55,848 nucleotides of DNA from Cellulomonas sp. RIT-PI-Y (GCF_025642745.1 NZ_JANZKP010000021.1:1-55848); one strand, 5' to 3'; positions 1 to 9,304 are shown, counted from the stretch's first letter. A program made the numbers and translations. The notes: generated by a model from the letters alone, not told the origin.

Positions 1-639
1 CGGGTCGGCGTAGGTCGGGTCGGTCTCCAGCGCGGACACCACCCGTTCCGCCACCGCCCGTGGCTTGTCCTGGCTGAGCTTCGCCTTGCCCTGCCACCGG
101 CTGACCCGCAGCCGGAAGCCGACCGCCCCGGGGGCGATCCGGTGCGCGTACTCCTCGGGCACCGCGACCGGGTCGGGCATCGGCGCCTCGTACCGGTCCA
201 CGGTGTCGGCCATGATCCGGTACGACTCCTCGGCGTCCAGCAGCTCGACGGTGCCGTACAGGTGCACGGCGACGTAGTTCCAGGTCGGCACGGCGGGGGT
301 GTAGCCGTACCAGCCGGGCGAGATGTAGCCGTACGGGCCCTCGACGATCAGCAACGCCTCGCGCGTGCCGTCGATCTGGTGCAGCACCTCGTCCGGACGC
401 CCCAGGTGACTGAGCACGGTCAGCGGCGCGGCGGGCCGGCACCAGCGGTCGGGCAGTCGGCCGGTGACCGGGCCGGGAGCTGCAGCGAGCACGTCGTCGG
501 CGGTGTCCAGCAGCACCGGGACGTGCGAGGCGACCGGGCCGTCGTCGGTGACCGAGACCAGCGTCGCCCAGCCGTGCTCGCGGATCAGGGCGCGCACCCG
601 GGCCTCGTCGGCCAGCAGATAGTCGGTGGTGTGGATCAC
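1..639 (-). CDS. PaiB-like FMN-binding protein, 3' end missing
   Basis: Read on the minus strand from GTG at 639 (a GGTGAG sequence lies just upstream; the nearby ATG at 647 runs into a stop after three codons). The reading frame stays open to the window edge, so the C-terminus is missing. The product has the hallmarks of the PaiB/FMN-binding split-barrel family: YISPGWY, then VPTWNYVAVHLYG, then QGKAKLSQDKP near the end. Family members bind flavin and are often annotated as negative transcriptional regulators. About 213 residues are visible, close to the usual 200-220, so little is lost. It is divergent from the peptide operon. The family call is firm but the cellular role is not. Confidence 0.85.
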   Translation of the reverse strand, partial: MIHTTDYLLADEARVRALIREHGWATLVSVTDDGPVASHVPVLLDTADDVLAAAPGPVTGRLPDRWCRPAAPLTVLSHLGRPDEVLHQIDGTREALLIVEGPYGYISPGWYGYTPAVPTWNYVAVHLYGTVELLDAEESYRIMADTVDRYEAPMPDPVAVPEEYAHRIAPGAVGFRLRVSRWQGKAKLSQDKPRAVAERVVSALETDPTYADP

Positions 640-691
640 GCGGCCATCTCACCACCGTCCGGGCAGGACGGGTATGTCGGGCCGGTAACAG

Positions 692-732
692 TTTCATTTC
701 CTACTGAACTTTCAGCATCCAAGCTATTGACC
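692..732 (+). promoter_or_regulatory. Probable promoter/operator of the peptide-uptake operon
   Basis: The 234-base divergent gap is locally AT-richer than its surroundings. TTTCA occurs at 692-696 and again at 710-714, with TGAA at 705-708 between them. CTGAA-CT-TTCAG at 704-715 is a perfect palindrome. A TTGACC hexamer at 727-732 could be a -35 box, but the -10 partner (TCGACT at 751-756, 18-base spacer) is poor. The operon encodes its own GbsR/MarR-type regulator, whose family usually binds palindromes, so an autoregulatory operator is a reasonable guess. Confidence 0.4.
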
Positions 733-873
733 GGGCGTTTCGCGGTGGGCTCGACTGGCCCCACTCCGGTCGGCCGATCACCCCCCGCGCCGCTCCGCGA
801 TGAGCCTCATCCCCATGCTCCGCCCCCTGTGCAGTGTGAGAGGCGCCCGTCGGCGCCCGAGTGGAGGACCCCC

Positions 874-2487
874 ATGAGCAGGACCCGTCTCCGGCTGGCC
901 GCCGGTGCCCTGGTGATCGCCGTCGCCCTGACCGCCTGCGGCAGCGGCGGCAGCGACCCGGACGGCAGCACCGACGCGGGCGGTCCGACCGCCGCGATCA
1001 GTGTCGCGATCACCGACCCGGTGCAGCTGATCCCCGGTCGCCAGACCGTGGCCTACGACTTCAACATGGCGGTGTGGGCCCCGCTGACCTGGGTGGACGA
1101 CGCCGGGGAGACCAGCATGCTGGCCGCCGAGTCGATCGAGTCCGAGGACGCCACCACCTGGACGATCACCCTCCAGGACGGCTGGACCTTCCAGGACGGC
1201 ACGCCGGTCACCGCCCAGTCCTACGTCGACTCCTGGAACGCGGTCGCCTACGGCCCGAACGCCTGGGAGAACTCCGGTCAGCTGGCGAACGTCGTCGGCT
1301 ACACCGACCTGAACCCGGCCGAGGGCGAGCCGGCCACCACCGAGATGTCCGGCCTCACGGTCGTCGACGACCTCACCTTCACCGTCGAGCTCACCGGCCC
1401 GGACGGCCAGTTCCCGATGCAGGTCTCGCAGGGGCAGACCGCGATGTACCCGATGCCGGAGTCCGCCTTCGACGACTTCGACGCCTACAACACGCACCCG
1501 GTGGGCAACGGGCCGTTCCAGCTGACCAACGACTACGTGGAGAACGAGTCGCTGGTGGTGGAGCGCTACGACGACTACGCCGGCACCGAGCCGACGGTGG
1601 ACCGGATCACCTTCGTCCCGTACACCGACACCACCACCGCCTACACCGACGTGCAGGCCGGGAACATCGACATCGCGGGGGTCCCGGCGGCCCGGCTGCC
1701 GCAGGCGAGCGCGGACTTCGGCGATCGGCTCTACTCCTTCGAGGCGGCCGGGATCAGTTACCTCGGCCTGCCGCTGACCGATCCGCGCTACGCGGACGTC
1801 CGGGTCCGGCAGGCGATCTCGATGGCGATCGACCGCGACACCATCAACGAGGTCATCTACGGCGGGACCTTCACCCCGGCCACCGCGCTGACCCCGGCGG
1901 TCGAGGCGGGGACCCCGGAGGGCATCTGCGGGGAGTACTGCGAGTACGACCCCGAGGCGGCCAAGGCGCTGCTCGACGAGGCCGGCGGGTTCGACGGCAC
2001 GATCGACATCTACTACCCCGGCGGCAGCGGCCTGGACGACCTGTACAACGCGATCGCGAACAACCTGCGGCAGAACCTGGGGGTCGAGGCCGTGGCCACC
2101 CCGTCCACCGACTGGGCGGAGTTCTACGACACCCGCCTGGCGGGCAACCTGACCGGTCCGTTCTTCTCCCGCTGGGGTGCGCTGTACCCGAGCCAGCAGA
2201 ACACGCTGCGGGCGTTCTACGTGGAGAACGGCGGGTGCGCCAACTGCATCCCCTACTACGAGCCGGAGGTCGCCGAGCTGATCGCCGCCGCCGACGCGGA
2301 GGTGGAGCCGGACGCGGCCGCCGAGGCCTACGCCGCGGTGCAGGAGCGGATCATCCAGGACTTCCCGGCCCCGCCGCTGTTCTTCGAGACCTACTCCTAC
2401 GTGACCAGCGAGCGGGTCGCGGAGCTGCCGACCTCCGCGGTGGGCAATCCGACCTACACCGCGGTCGTGCTGAACGAGGGCGCATGA
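874..2487 (+). CDS. Oligopeptide ABC transporter substrate-binding lipoprotein
   Basis: 537 residues. Starts at ATG 874 behind a GGAGG at 863-867. It has a signal peptide with lipobox LTAC (lipidated Cys near residue 22), so it should be anchored outside the membrane. The rest matches the SBP_bac_5 (DppA/OppA) fold: an early WTITLQDGWTFQDGTPV segment, the FQLTNDY region, and VRQAISMAIDRDTI, which is a strong family signature. It would capture peptides (or similar solutes) and deliver them to the permease pair encoded downstream. The next gene overlaps its stop (ATGA), so the genes are translationally coupled. The substrate cannot be read from sequence, but the adjoining peptidase suggests peptides. 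Confidence 0.93.
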   Translation: MSRTRLRLAAGALVIAVALTACGSGGSDPDGSTDAGGPTAAISVAITDPVQLIPGRQTVAYDFNMAVWAPLTWVDDAGETSMLAAESIESEDATTWTITLQDGWTFQDGTPVTAQSYVDSWNAVAYGPNAWENSGQLANVVGYTDLNPAEGEPATTEMSGLTVVDDLTFTVELTGPDGQFPMQVSQGQTAMYPMPESAFDDFDAYNTHPVGNGPFQLTNDYVENESLVVERYDDYAGTEPTVDRITFVPYTDTTTAYTDVQAGNIDIAGVPAARLPQASADFGDRLYSFEAAGISYLGLPLTDPRYADVRVRQAISMAIDRDTINEVIYGGTFTPATALTPAVEAGTPEGICGEYCEYDPEAAKALLDEAGGFDGTIDIYYPGGSGLDDLYNAIANNLRQNLGVEAVATPSTDWAEFYDTRLAGNLTGPFFSRWGALYPSQQNTLRAFYVENGGCANCIPYYEPEVAELIAAADAEVEPDAAAEAYAAVQERIIQDFPAPPLFFETYSYVTSERVAELPTSAVGNPTYTAVVLNEGA

Positions 2488-3890
2488 GCGCACCGATCAC
2501 GGCGGGCCCGCACGGCGATGTCGGCGACATCCTCGACCGGGCCCGCCGGGTCCCGCCCGTCGACGGCTTCCCGCCGGTGGACGAGCTGATCGCCTGGTTC
2601 GACGACCTGGCGACCGGGCATCCGGACCTGATCACGCGCCGCAGGATCGGCACCTCGCGGCTGGGCGAACCGATCCCGATGTTCACCGTCGGCCACGGCC
2701 CGCGCGCCCATCTGCTGTTCGCGGGGGTGCACCCGAACGAGCCGATCGGCTTCCGCACCCTGCAGCACCTGGCGTCCGAGCTGGTCACCGACCCGGTCCT
2801 GCTGACGGAGAGCAACGCCACCTGGCACCTGATCCCGTGCATCGACCCGGACGGCACCCGGCTGAACGAGGGCTGGTTCGCCGACCCCGCCGACCGGATC
2901 GCCTACGCCCGCCGGTTCTACCGGCCGGCAGGGACCGAGCAGGTCGAGTGGACGTTCCCGTTCGCGCACAAGGACGCCTACTTCGACGACGTGATCCCGG
3001 AGACCCAGGCGCTGATGCGGGTGATCGACGAGGTGCAGCCGGACCTGATGGTCTCGCTGCACAACGCCGAGCTCGGCGGCGTCTACTACTACCTCTCCGA
3101 GCAGGTCCCCGGCGCGATCGAGGCGCTGCACGCGGTCGCCCCGGCGGTCGGCCTGCCGTTGGACACCGGGGAGCCGGAGTCGCCGTCGCTGACCCAGCTC
3201 GCCCCCGCGGTGTTCCTCGCCGGGTCCGCCCGCGACGACTACGACTACCTGGAGTCGCTCGGCCTGGACGCCGCGTCGATGGTCGGCGGCGAGGGCTCCG
3301 CGGAGTACGCCCGTCGGCACGGCACGGTGTCCCTGATCGCCGAGCTGCCCTACTGGTCGCACTCGGCCGCGGAGGACACCTCGCCGTCCGGCACCCGGTA
3401 CTCCGCGGTGATCCGGGAGCGGGCGGCCGGGCTGGCGTCGATGTCCGCCGCCCTGACCGAGGTGCTGGCCGAGGCCGCACCCGACCTGACGATCCGCAGC
3501 CCGTTCCTCCGGGCCAGCGAGGCCTTCGTCCCGATGATGGCCACCCAGGCGGTCGCGGAGGAGCGCCGCGCGGACGCGCTCACCGCCGACGACCGGATCG
3601 CCACCGTCGCCGAGGTGTTCAGCAATCAGGACGTGGTGCGCTGCTTCCGCCTGCGGTACGGCGGCATGCTGCTGCGCGCGCTGGACGCCGAGGTCGCGGC
3701 CGGGGTCGCCACCGCGCGGGTCCGGCGGGTGCACGAGCGGATGACCGCGCTGTACGTGGACTGGGCGGAGGAGGCCCGGGCCGGGACCGAGGGGCTGCGG
3801 GTGCTGGACGTGCACCGTCTGGTCGGCGTCCAGTACGGCGCGACCCTGGCGCTGTCCCGCCTGATCGGCGTCCGGGACGGCAGCGCATGA
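2484..3890 (+). CDS. M14-family zinc carboxypeptidase
   Basis: 468 residues, starting at ATG 2484 inside the stop of the preceding gene. Visible M14 zinc-site residues are His83 and Glu86 in HPNE, and His193 in SLHN. The likely catalytic Glu287 sits in AELPYW. No signal peptide is seen, so it should act in the cytoplasm. The N-terminal two-thirds is the peptidase domain. The C-terminal ~150 residues are mainly helical with no recognisable domain. Being placed between the binding protein and the permeases, it probably trims imported peptides or peptide conjugates such as amidated or acylated amino acids. The fold is sure and the substrate unknown. Confidence 0.85.
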   Translation: MSAPITAGPHGDVGDILDRARRVPPVDGFPPVDELIAWFDDLATGHPDLITRRRIGTSRLGEPIPMFTVGHGPRAHLLFAGVHPNEPIGFRTLQHLASELVTDPVLLTESNATWHLIPCIDPDGTRLNEGWFADPADRIAYARRFYRPAGTEQVEWTFPFAHKDAYFDDVIPETQALMRVIDEVQPDLMVSLHNAELGGVYYYLSEQVPGAIEALHAVAPAVGLPLDTGEPESPSLTQLAPAVFLAGSARDDYDYLESLGLDAASMVGGEGSAEYARRHGTVSLIAELPYWSHSAAEDTSPSGTRYSAVIRERAAGLASMSAALTEVLAEAAPDLTIRSPFLRASEAFVPMMATQAVAEERRADALTADDRIATVAEVFSNQDVVRCFRLRYGGMLLRALDAEVAAGVATARVRRVHERMTALYVDWAEEARAGTEGLRVLDVHRLVGVQYGATLALSRLIGVRDGSA

Positions 3891-4813
3891 CCCGGTACCT
3901 CGGCCGGCGGGCCGTCGAGCTGGTGATCGTCTTCCTCGGCGTGACCCTGATCGTGTTCCTGATGGTGTTCGCGCTGCCCGGCGACCCGATCGCGGCCCTG
4001 GGCGGCGACCGCCCGTTGCCTGCCAACGTGATCGCCGAGCTGCGCGGCCGCTACCACCTGGACGAGCCGGTGCTCCAGCAGTACCTGCGCTACCTCGGCG
4101 GCCTGTTCACCGGGGACCTGGGCACCACGTTCCAGGGGCAGTCGGTGGCGGACCGGATGAGCTCGCGCTGGCCGGTGACCATCACCCTGGCCCTGACCGC
4201 CTGGGGCATCGAGGTCGTGCTCGGGGTGCTGCTCGGCCTGTTCGCCGGACTGCGCAAGGGCCGGTTCGGCGACCGCCTGGTGCTGGCGGGGACCATCCTG
4301 GCGACCAGCGTGCCGGTGTTCGTGGTCGCGGTGACCGCGCAGCTGGTGCTCGGGGTCCGGCTGGGCTGGTTCCCGGTGGCGGGCACCGCCGACGGGTGGC
4401 CGTCCGGATACCTGCTGCCGGCGACCGTGGTGGCGATCTTCGGCCTGGCGTCGGTCACCCGGCTGATGCGCGGCTCGGTGATCGACACGCTGAACTCCGA
4501 CTTCGTCCGGACGCTGCGGGCCAAGGGGCTCCGGGAGCGCCGGGTGGTCGGGGTGCACGTGATGCGGAACTCCGCGCTGCCGGTGATGACCTATCTGGCG
4601 ATCGACCTGGGCTACCTGCTCGGCGGCACGGTCGTGGTCGAGGGCGTGTTCAACCTGCCCGGTGTCGGACAGCTCCTGTTCCAGGCGATCCGCACCCACG
4701 AGGGCCCGACCGTGGTCGGCGTCTCCACCGCGCTGATCCTGATCTTCCTGCTGACCAACCTGGTGGTCGACCTGCTCTCCTCCGTGCTCGACCCGAGGAT
4801 CCGCCATGAGTGA
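3887..4813 (+). CDS. Peptide ABC transporter permease, DppB type
   Basis: 308 residues with six predicted membrane segments. It has the DppB/OppB features: an N-terminal helix followed by the LPGDP motif, a large periplasmic loop containing YHLDEPVLQQYLRYL, and the cytoplasmic EAA-type loop DFVRTLRAKGLRERRV that contacts the ATPase. It overlaps the stop of the carboxypeptidase gene by four bases and runs eight bases into the start of the next permease gene. Together with the following gene it should form the membrane channel of the importer. Confidence 0.95.
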   Translation: MTRYLGRRAVELVIVFLGVTLIVFLMVFALPGDPIAALGGDRPLPANVIAELRGRYHLDEPVLQQYLRYLGGLFTGDLGTTFQGQSVADRMSSRWPVTITLALTAWGIEVVLGVLLGLFAGLRKGRFGDRLVLAGTILATSVPVFVVAVTAQLVLGVRLGWFPVAGTADGWPSGYLLPATVVAIFGLASVTRLMRGSVIDTLNSDFVRTLRAKGLRERRVVGVHVMRNSALPVMTYLAIDLGYLLGGTVVVEGVFNLPGVGQLLFQAIRTHEGPTVVGVSTALILIFLLTNLVVDLLSSVLDPRIRHE

Positions 4814-5696
4814 CACCGTGGCCGCACTGGCCCCCACCGCTCTGCCCCCCGCCGGTCGCGGCGTCTGGCGCACCCTGCGCCGGCGTCCGGTGTTCTGGGT
4901 GTCGGCCGCCGTGCTGGCGGTGCTGGCCCTGATCGCACTGGCCCCGTCCTGGTTCGCCGGGTGGTTCGGGCACGGCGACCCGCGCGCCTGCGACCTGACG
5001 AACTCCGGCCGGGCCCCGGGCGGAGGGCACGTGTTCGGCACCGACGTCCAGGGCTGCGACGTGTACGCGAATGTCATCTACGGCACCCGGGCGTCGCTCA
5101 CCGTCGGTCTGCTCTGCACCGCGCTCGCCCTGGTGGTGGCGCTGGTGGTCGGCACGCTGGCCGGGTTCTACGGCGGGCTGCTGGACCGGGTCATCGCCCG
5201 GCTCACCGACGTGTTCCTGGGCTTCCCGTTCCTGCTCGGCGCGGTGGTGGTGCTGACCAGCATCGGCACCCGGTCGGCGGTCACGGTGGCCCTGGTGCTG
5301 GCGCTGTTCAGCTGGCCGACCATGGCCCGGCTGGTGCGCGGGTCGGTCCGCGCCGTGCGCAACGCCCCCTATGTGGAGGCCGCGCAGTCGATGGGCCTGC
5401 GGGACCGGCGGATCATCGCCCGGTACGTGCTGCCGAACTCGATCGGCCCGGTGCTGGCGATCGCCACCACGATGGTCGGCGGTGTGATCGTCTCCGAGTC
5501 GACGCTGACCTTCCTGGGGCTCGGACTGCGGTCGCCGTCGATCTCCTGGGGCCTGCAGCTGTCCAGCGCGCAGACCTACTTCCAGACCAGTCCGCACATG
5601 CTGATCTTCCCGAGCATCTTCCTCACCGTGACCGTGCTCGCCATGATCGCTCTGGGCGACACGCTCCGTGATGTGCTCGACCCCAAGGGCCGTTGA
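4806..5696 (+). CDS. Peptide ABC transporter permease, DppC type
   Basis: 296 residues. It has an N-terminal membrane helix, then the DppC-type FGTDVQGCDVYANVIYGTR segment and a BPD_transp_1 domain with the EAA-type loop APYVEAAQSMGLRDRRI. It starts eight bases before the end of the DppB-type gene. Two cysteines around residues 60-80, CDLTNSGRAPGGGHVFGTDVQGC, sit in the external loop and could form a disulfide. It pairs with the previous gene as the second half of the permease. Confidence 0.95.
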   Translation: MSDTVAALAPTALPPAGRGVWRTLRRRPVFWVSAAVLAVLALIALAPSWFAGWFGHGDPRACDLTNSGRAPGGGHVFGTDVQGCDVYANVIYGTRASLTVGLLCTALALVVALVVGTLAGFYGGLLDRVIARLTDVFLGFPFLLGAVVVLTSIGTRSAVTVALVLALFSWPTMARLVRGSVRAVRNAPYVEAAQSMGLRDRRIIARYVLPNSIGPVLAIATTMVGGVIVSESTLTFLGLGLRSPSISWGLQLSSAQTYFQTSPHMLIFPSIFLTVTVLAMIALGDTLRDVLDPKGR

Positions 5697-5706
5697 AAGG
5701 GACTCC

Positions 5707-7098
5707 ATGACGCACCGCACCGAGACCATCCGCTCCGCAGCACCGTGGCTGCTCAGCTGGGTCGCCCAGCAGGCCGCCTTCCGCCGGGCCACCGGCGTCC
5801 AGGTGGCGATCCGCTCCGGCGAGGAGGTGGTGCTGGACGGTGCCTGGGGTCTCGCGGACGTCACCACCGGGGAGCCGTTGCGCACCGACCATCTGTTCCG
5901 GATCGCCTCGCACTCCAAGACGTTCACCGCCACCGCCGTGCTCCAGCTGGCCGAGCAGGGCCGGCTCCGGCTCGACGACCCGATCGGGCAGTACGTGCCG
6001 GAGCTGTCGGGCCACCCGGTCGCGACCCGCACCCTGCGCGAGCTGCTCGGACACCAGGCGGGCGTGATCCGGGACGGCGACGCCGCCGACTTCTGGCAGC
6101 TCGACGGCCCGTTCCCGGACCGCGCTGCCCTGCTCGACGACGTGCTGGCCCACGGCGAGGTCTTCGGCCCGAACCAGCACTTCAAGTACTCGAACGTCGG
6201 CTACTCGCTGCTCGGTCTGGCGATCGAGGCGGTCACCGGCACGACGTACGCGGACCACCTGCGCACGGCCGTGATCGAGCCGCTGGGCCTGACCCGGACC
6301 GGCGCGGAGTACGACCCGGCCCGGTCCACCGAGTACGCCGCCGGTCACACCAGCCTGCTGGACGCCGGCGACCGCCGGGAGCGGATCGACCACGTCGACA
6401 CCCGCGCGATGGCCGCCGCCACCGGGTTCTACTCCACCGCCCGGGAGATGACCAGCTACGGCGCCGCGCACTTCCACGGCGACGACACCCTGCTGACCGA
6501 CGCGTCCAAGCGCCTGATCCAGCGCCAGGAGTCGGTGGTCACCGCCTACGGCACCGAGACCGGTCGCTACGGCGTCGGGATGGACCTGCGCACGATCGGC
6601 GATCGGGACCTGGTCGGGCACTCCGGCGGCTATCCGGGGCACATCACCCGCACCTACATCGACCCGGTCGGGCAGCTGGTGGTCAGCGTGCTCACCAATG
6701 CCCTCGACGGACCCGCGGACCCGATCGCGGTCGGCCTGATCAAGCTGATCGACCTGGCCCTCGACCCGCCCGCCGACAGCACCCCGGTCGCGCACCCGGA
6801 GCGGTACACCGGCCGGTTCGCCAACCTCTGGGGGATCAGCGACATCGTCGAGCTCGGTGGTCGCCTGGTCCTGATCCGCCCCACCGCCGCGGAGGCCACC
6901 GCCGGGTACGAGGAGCTGACCGTGATCGACGAGGACCACCTGCGCATCCACGCCGGGCCGGGCTTCGGCACCGTGGGCGAGGTGCTGACCCTGGACCGGC
7001 ACGACGACGGCTCGATCCGCTCGATCCGATCCGCGATGACGCAGTGGCCGATCGACGACTTCCGCGCGCGCCGCACCGAGATGACGGCCCGGCGATGA
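5707..7098 (+). CDS. Beta-lactamase-fold serine hydrolase (S12 / class C type)
   Basis: 463 residues. ATG 5707 is chosen because AAAGGG precedes it at a good distance; an in-frame start 13 codons earlier lies inside the permease gene. All three active-site motifs are present: Ser68-His-Ser-Lys71 (SxxK), Tyr161-Ser-Asn163 (YxN), and His305-Ser-Gly (HxG). There is no signal peptide, so it is probably cytoplasmic, unlike true beta-lactamases. The last ~110 residues form a separate domain. In this operon a D-aminopeptidase or amidase/esterase acting on the imported compound is likelier than antibiotic resistance. The substrate is unknown. Confidence 0.88.
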   Translation: MTHRTETIRSAAPWLLSWVAQQAAFRRATGVQVAIRSGEEVVLDGAWGLADVTTGEPLRTDHLFRIASHSKTFTATAVLQLAEQGRLRLDDPIGQYVPELSGHPVATRTLRELLGHQAGVIRDGDAADFWQLDGPFPDRAALLDDVLAHGEVFGPNQHFKYSNVGYSLLGLAIEAVTGTTYADHLRTAVIEPLGLTRTGAEYDPARSTEYAAGHTSLLDAGDRRERIDHVDTRAMAAATGFYSTAREMTSYGAAHFHGDDTLLTDASKRLIQRQESVVTAYGTETGRYGVGMDLRTIGDRDLVGHSGGYPGHITRTYIDPVGQLVVSVLTNALDGPADPIAVGLIKLIDLALDPPADSTPVAHPERYTGRFANLWGISDIVELGGRLVLIRPTAAEATAGYEELTVIDEDHLRIHAGPGFGTVGEVLTLDRHDDGSIRSIRSAMTQWPIDDFRARRTEMTARR

Positions 7099-7589
7099 GC
7101 GACGACGCCCTGGACCCGGAGGCCCTGGCCTGGGTGGAGGAGTTCGCCCTGACCTGGGACGGCTCGCACTCGGCCCGGATGGAGGGCCGGATCGTCGGCC
7201 TGCTGATGATCGCGGACGCGCCCTACCTGTCCTCGCAGCAGATCTCCGCCCTGCTCACCGCGAGCGCCGGGGCGGTCTCCACCGCGACCCGGAGGCTGGT
7301 CGAGGTGGGCTTCATCAAGCGGCACGTCGTGCCCGGGGACCGGAACCACTACTTCCGGGTCGAGGACGACATCTGGGGCTCCTGGCTGGCGACCGAGCGG
7401 CTGTACCTGCCCAAGCTGCAGAAGGTGATCGAACAGGGTCTCGCGCACGCCGGAGGGGCACCGGGTCCGCGCACCCGCCTGGACAACGCCAGTCACTACA
7501 TGGAGTGGCTGGCCAGCCACCACCGCCAGATGCTCGCCGAGTGGGAGGCCTACCGCGACGGTCTGGCCCCGGAGAACGGAGCACGATGA
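7095..7589 (+). CDS. GbsR/MarR-type winged-helix regulator
   Basis: 164 residues, overlapping the hydrolase gene by an ATGA. It has an N-terminal helix, then a winged helix with LSSQQISALLTASAGAVSTATRRL as the recognition region and a wing carrying VPGDRNHYFRV. This layout fits GbsR-like regulators rather than classical MarR proteins. It is followed by a C-terminal helical segment likely used for dimerisation. Its location inside the transporter operon suggests local control, probably at the palindromic stretch around 692-715. The effector is unknown. Confidence 0.8.
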   Translation: MSDDALDPEALAWVEEFALTWDGSHSARMEGRIVGLLMIADAPYLSSQQISALLTASAGAVSTATRRLVEVGFIKRHVVPGDRNHYFRVEDDIWGSWLATERLYLPKLQKVIEQGLAHAGGAPGPRTRLDNASHYMEWLASHHRQMLAEWEAYRDGLAPENGAR

Positions 7590-9232
7590 GCGCACCCCTG
7601 CTGACCGTCCGGGACCTCACCGTCACTTTCCGGATCGACGACGGTCGCGCACCCGACGTCGACGCCGTGCGCGGGATCTCCTGGGAGCTGCACGCCGGGG
7701 AGGTGCTCGCGGTGGTCGGCGAGTCCGGCTCGGGCAAGTCGGTGACCTCGCTGGCGATCCTCGGACTGCTGCCCGGCACCGCCCGGGTCACCGGCTCGGC
7801 CACCCTCGGCGGACGGGAGCTGGTCGGGCTGACCCACCGCGAGCTGTCCGACGTGCGCGGCAAGCGGGTGGCGATGATCTTCCAGGACCCGTCCAACTCG
7901 CTGGACCCGGTGTTCACCATCGGCGCCCAGCTGGACGAGATGCTGCGCCGGCACCTGCCGGACCTGGACCGCCAGGCCCGTCGTGCCCGGTCGGTGGAGC
8001 TCCTGACCCTGGTGGAGCTGCCCGACCCCGAGCAGCGGCTGCGGTTCTACCCGCACCAGCTGTCCGGCGGTCAGGCCCAGCGGGTGATGATCGCGATGGC
8101 GCTGGCCTGCGACCCGGAGGTGCTGGTCGCCGACGAGCCCACCACCGCCCTGGACGTCACCGTCCAGCAGGAGGTGCTGGACGTCCTGCGCCGGCTCCGC
8201 GAGCGCACGCACACCGCGATCGTGCTGATCACCCATGACATGGGCGTGGTGGCCGACCTGGCCGACCGGGTGGTGGTGATGCGGGACGGCGCGGTGGTGG
8301 AGACCGCCCCGGTGGCCCAGCTGTTCGCCGACCCGCACGCGGACTACACCCGGACCCTGCTGGCCGCGGTCCCGCGGATCAGTGCCACGCCCCGGCCCTC
8401 GGACGCGGACACCCAGGTCCGGCCGACCCTGAACATCGAGGAGCTGGTGGTCGAGTACCGGGACCGGCGCGGCCGCGTGGTGCGCGCGGTGGACGGGGTC
8501 ACGCTGCGGATCCAGCCCGGTGAGATGGTCGCGCTGGTCGGCGAGTCCGGTTCGGGCAAGTCGACCCTCGGCCGGTGCGCGCTGGGCCTGGCGCCGCTGA
8601 CGTCGGGGACGGTCGAGGTGGTCGGCACCCGGCTGGGCAAGGACACCCCGCGGGCCATCCGCGCGGCCCGCACCCGGATCGGCGTGGTGTTCCAGAACCC
8701 GGCCGCCTCGCTCAATCCGCGCTACACCATCGGCCAGTCGGTGGCCGAGCCGCTGCGGGTGCACGCCGGGCTGCGCGGCGCCGCCCTGGACGCGCGGGTC
8801 GCCGAGCTGCTCGACTCGGTCGAGCTGCCCGCCGCCTGGGCCGAGCGCTACCCGCACGAGCTCTCCGGCGGCCAGCGGCAGCGGGTGTCCATCGCCCGGG
8901 CGATCTCCCTGGACCCCGAGCTGCTGATCGCCGACGAGCCGACCAGCGCCCTGGACGTGTCCGTGCAGGCGACCGTGCTCGATCTGTTCCGGGACATCCA
9001 GCGCCGGCTCCGGTTCGCCTGCCTTTTCATCAGCCACGACCTCGCCGTGGTGGACGAGCTCGCCGACCGGGTGGCGGTGATGCACCACGGGACGCTGGTC
9101 GAGGTCGGCGAGCGATCCCGGGTGCTGTCCGCGCCGGAGGACGCGTACACCCGCCGGCTGCTCGCGGCCGCCCCGGTGCCCGATCCCGCGGCGCAGCGGG
9201 CACGCCGCGCCGAGCGGGCCGTCGCGTCCTGA
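7586..9232 (+). CDS. Fused double ATPase of the peptide ABC transporter
   Basis: 548 residues made of two DppD/DppF-type ABC domains in one chain. Domain 1 has Walker A GESGSGKS at about 45-52, LSGGQAQR and VADEPTTALD. Domain 2 has Walker A GESGSGKS near 319, LSGGQRQR and IADEPTSALD. Both halves therefore look catalytically competent. It overlaps the regulator gene by an ATGA and is the last gene of the operon, completing a full importer: binding protein, two permeases, fused ATPases. Many actinomycetes carry this fused arrangement. Confidence 0.95.
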   Translation: MSAPLLTVRDLTVTFRIDDGRAPDVDAVRGISWELHAGEVLAVVGESGSGKSVTSLAILGLLPGTARVTGSATLGGRELVGLTHRELSDVRGKRVAMIFQDPSNSLDPVFTIGAQLDEMLRRHLPDLDRQARRARSVELLTLVELPDPEQRLRFYPHQLSGGQAQRVMIAMALACDPEVLVADEPTTALDVTVQQEVLDVLRRLRERTHTAIVLITHDMGVVADLADRVVVMRDGAVVETAPVAQLFADPHADYTRTLLAAVPRISATPRPSDADTQVRPTLNIEELVVEYRDRRGRVVRAVDGVTLRIQPGEMVALVGESGSGKSTLGRCALGLAPLTSGTVEVVGTRLGKDTPRAIRAARTRIGVVFQNPAASLNPRYTIGQSVAEPLRVHAGLRGAALDARVAELLDSVELPAAWAERYPHELSGGQRQRVSIARAISLDPELLIADEPTSALDVSVQATVLDLFRDIQRRLRFACLFISHDLAVVDELADRVAVMHHGTLVEVGERSRVLSAPEDAYTRRLLAAAPVPDPAAQRARRAERAVAS

Positions 9233-9238
9233 GCCGGA

Positions 9239-9261
9239 GCGGGGGCACCTCGTGACCCCGC
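9239..9261. terminator. Weak hairpin after the peptide operon
   Basis: GCGGGG at 9239-9244 pairs with CCCCGC at 9256-9261 across an 11-base loop, between two convergent genes. There is no T-tract. The stem is short, so this is only a weak candidate for termination. Confidence 0.3.
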
Positions 9262-9304
9262 CGCCACCCAGACCGGTCCCTGCGAGCTGGGTGTCGGCCG
9301 GCAC

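Noticed and set aside
778..2493. A long antisense frame opposite the binding-protein gene
   Set aside because: Composition is skewed to Arg, Gly and Val with no domain, while the sense strand encodes a lipoprotein with a signal peptide.
5707..7098. An antibiotic-resistance beta-lactamase
   Set aside because: The SxxK, YxN and HxG motifs are there, but there is no signal peptide and the gene lies in a peptide-import operon, so resistance is not supported.
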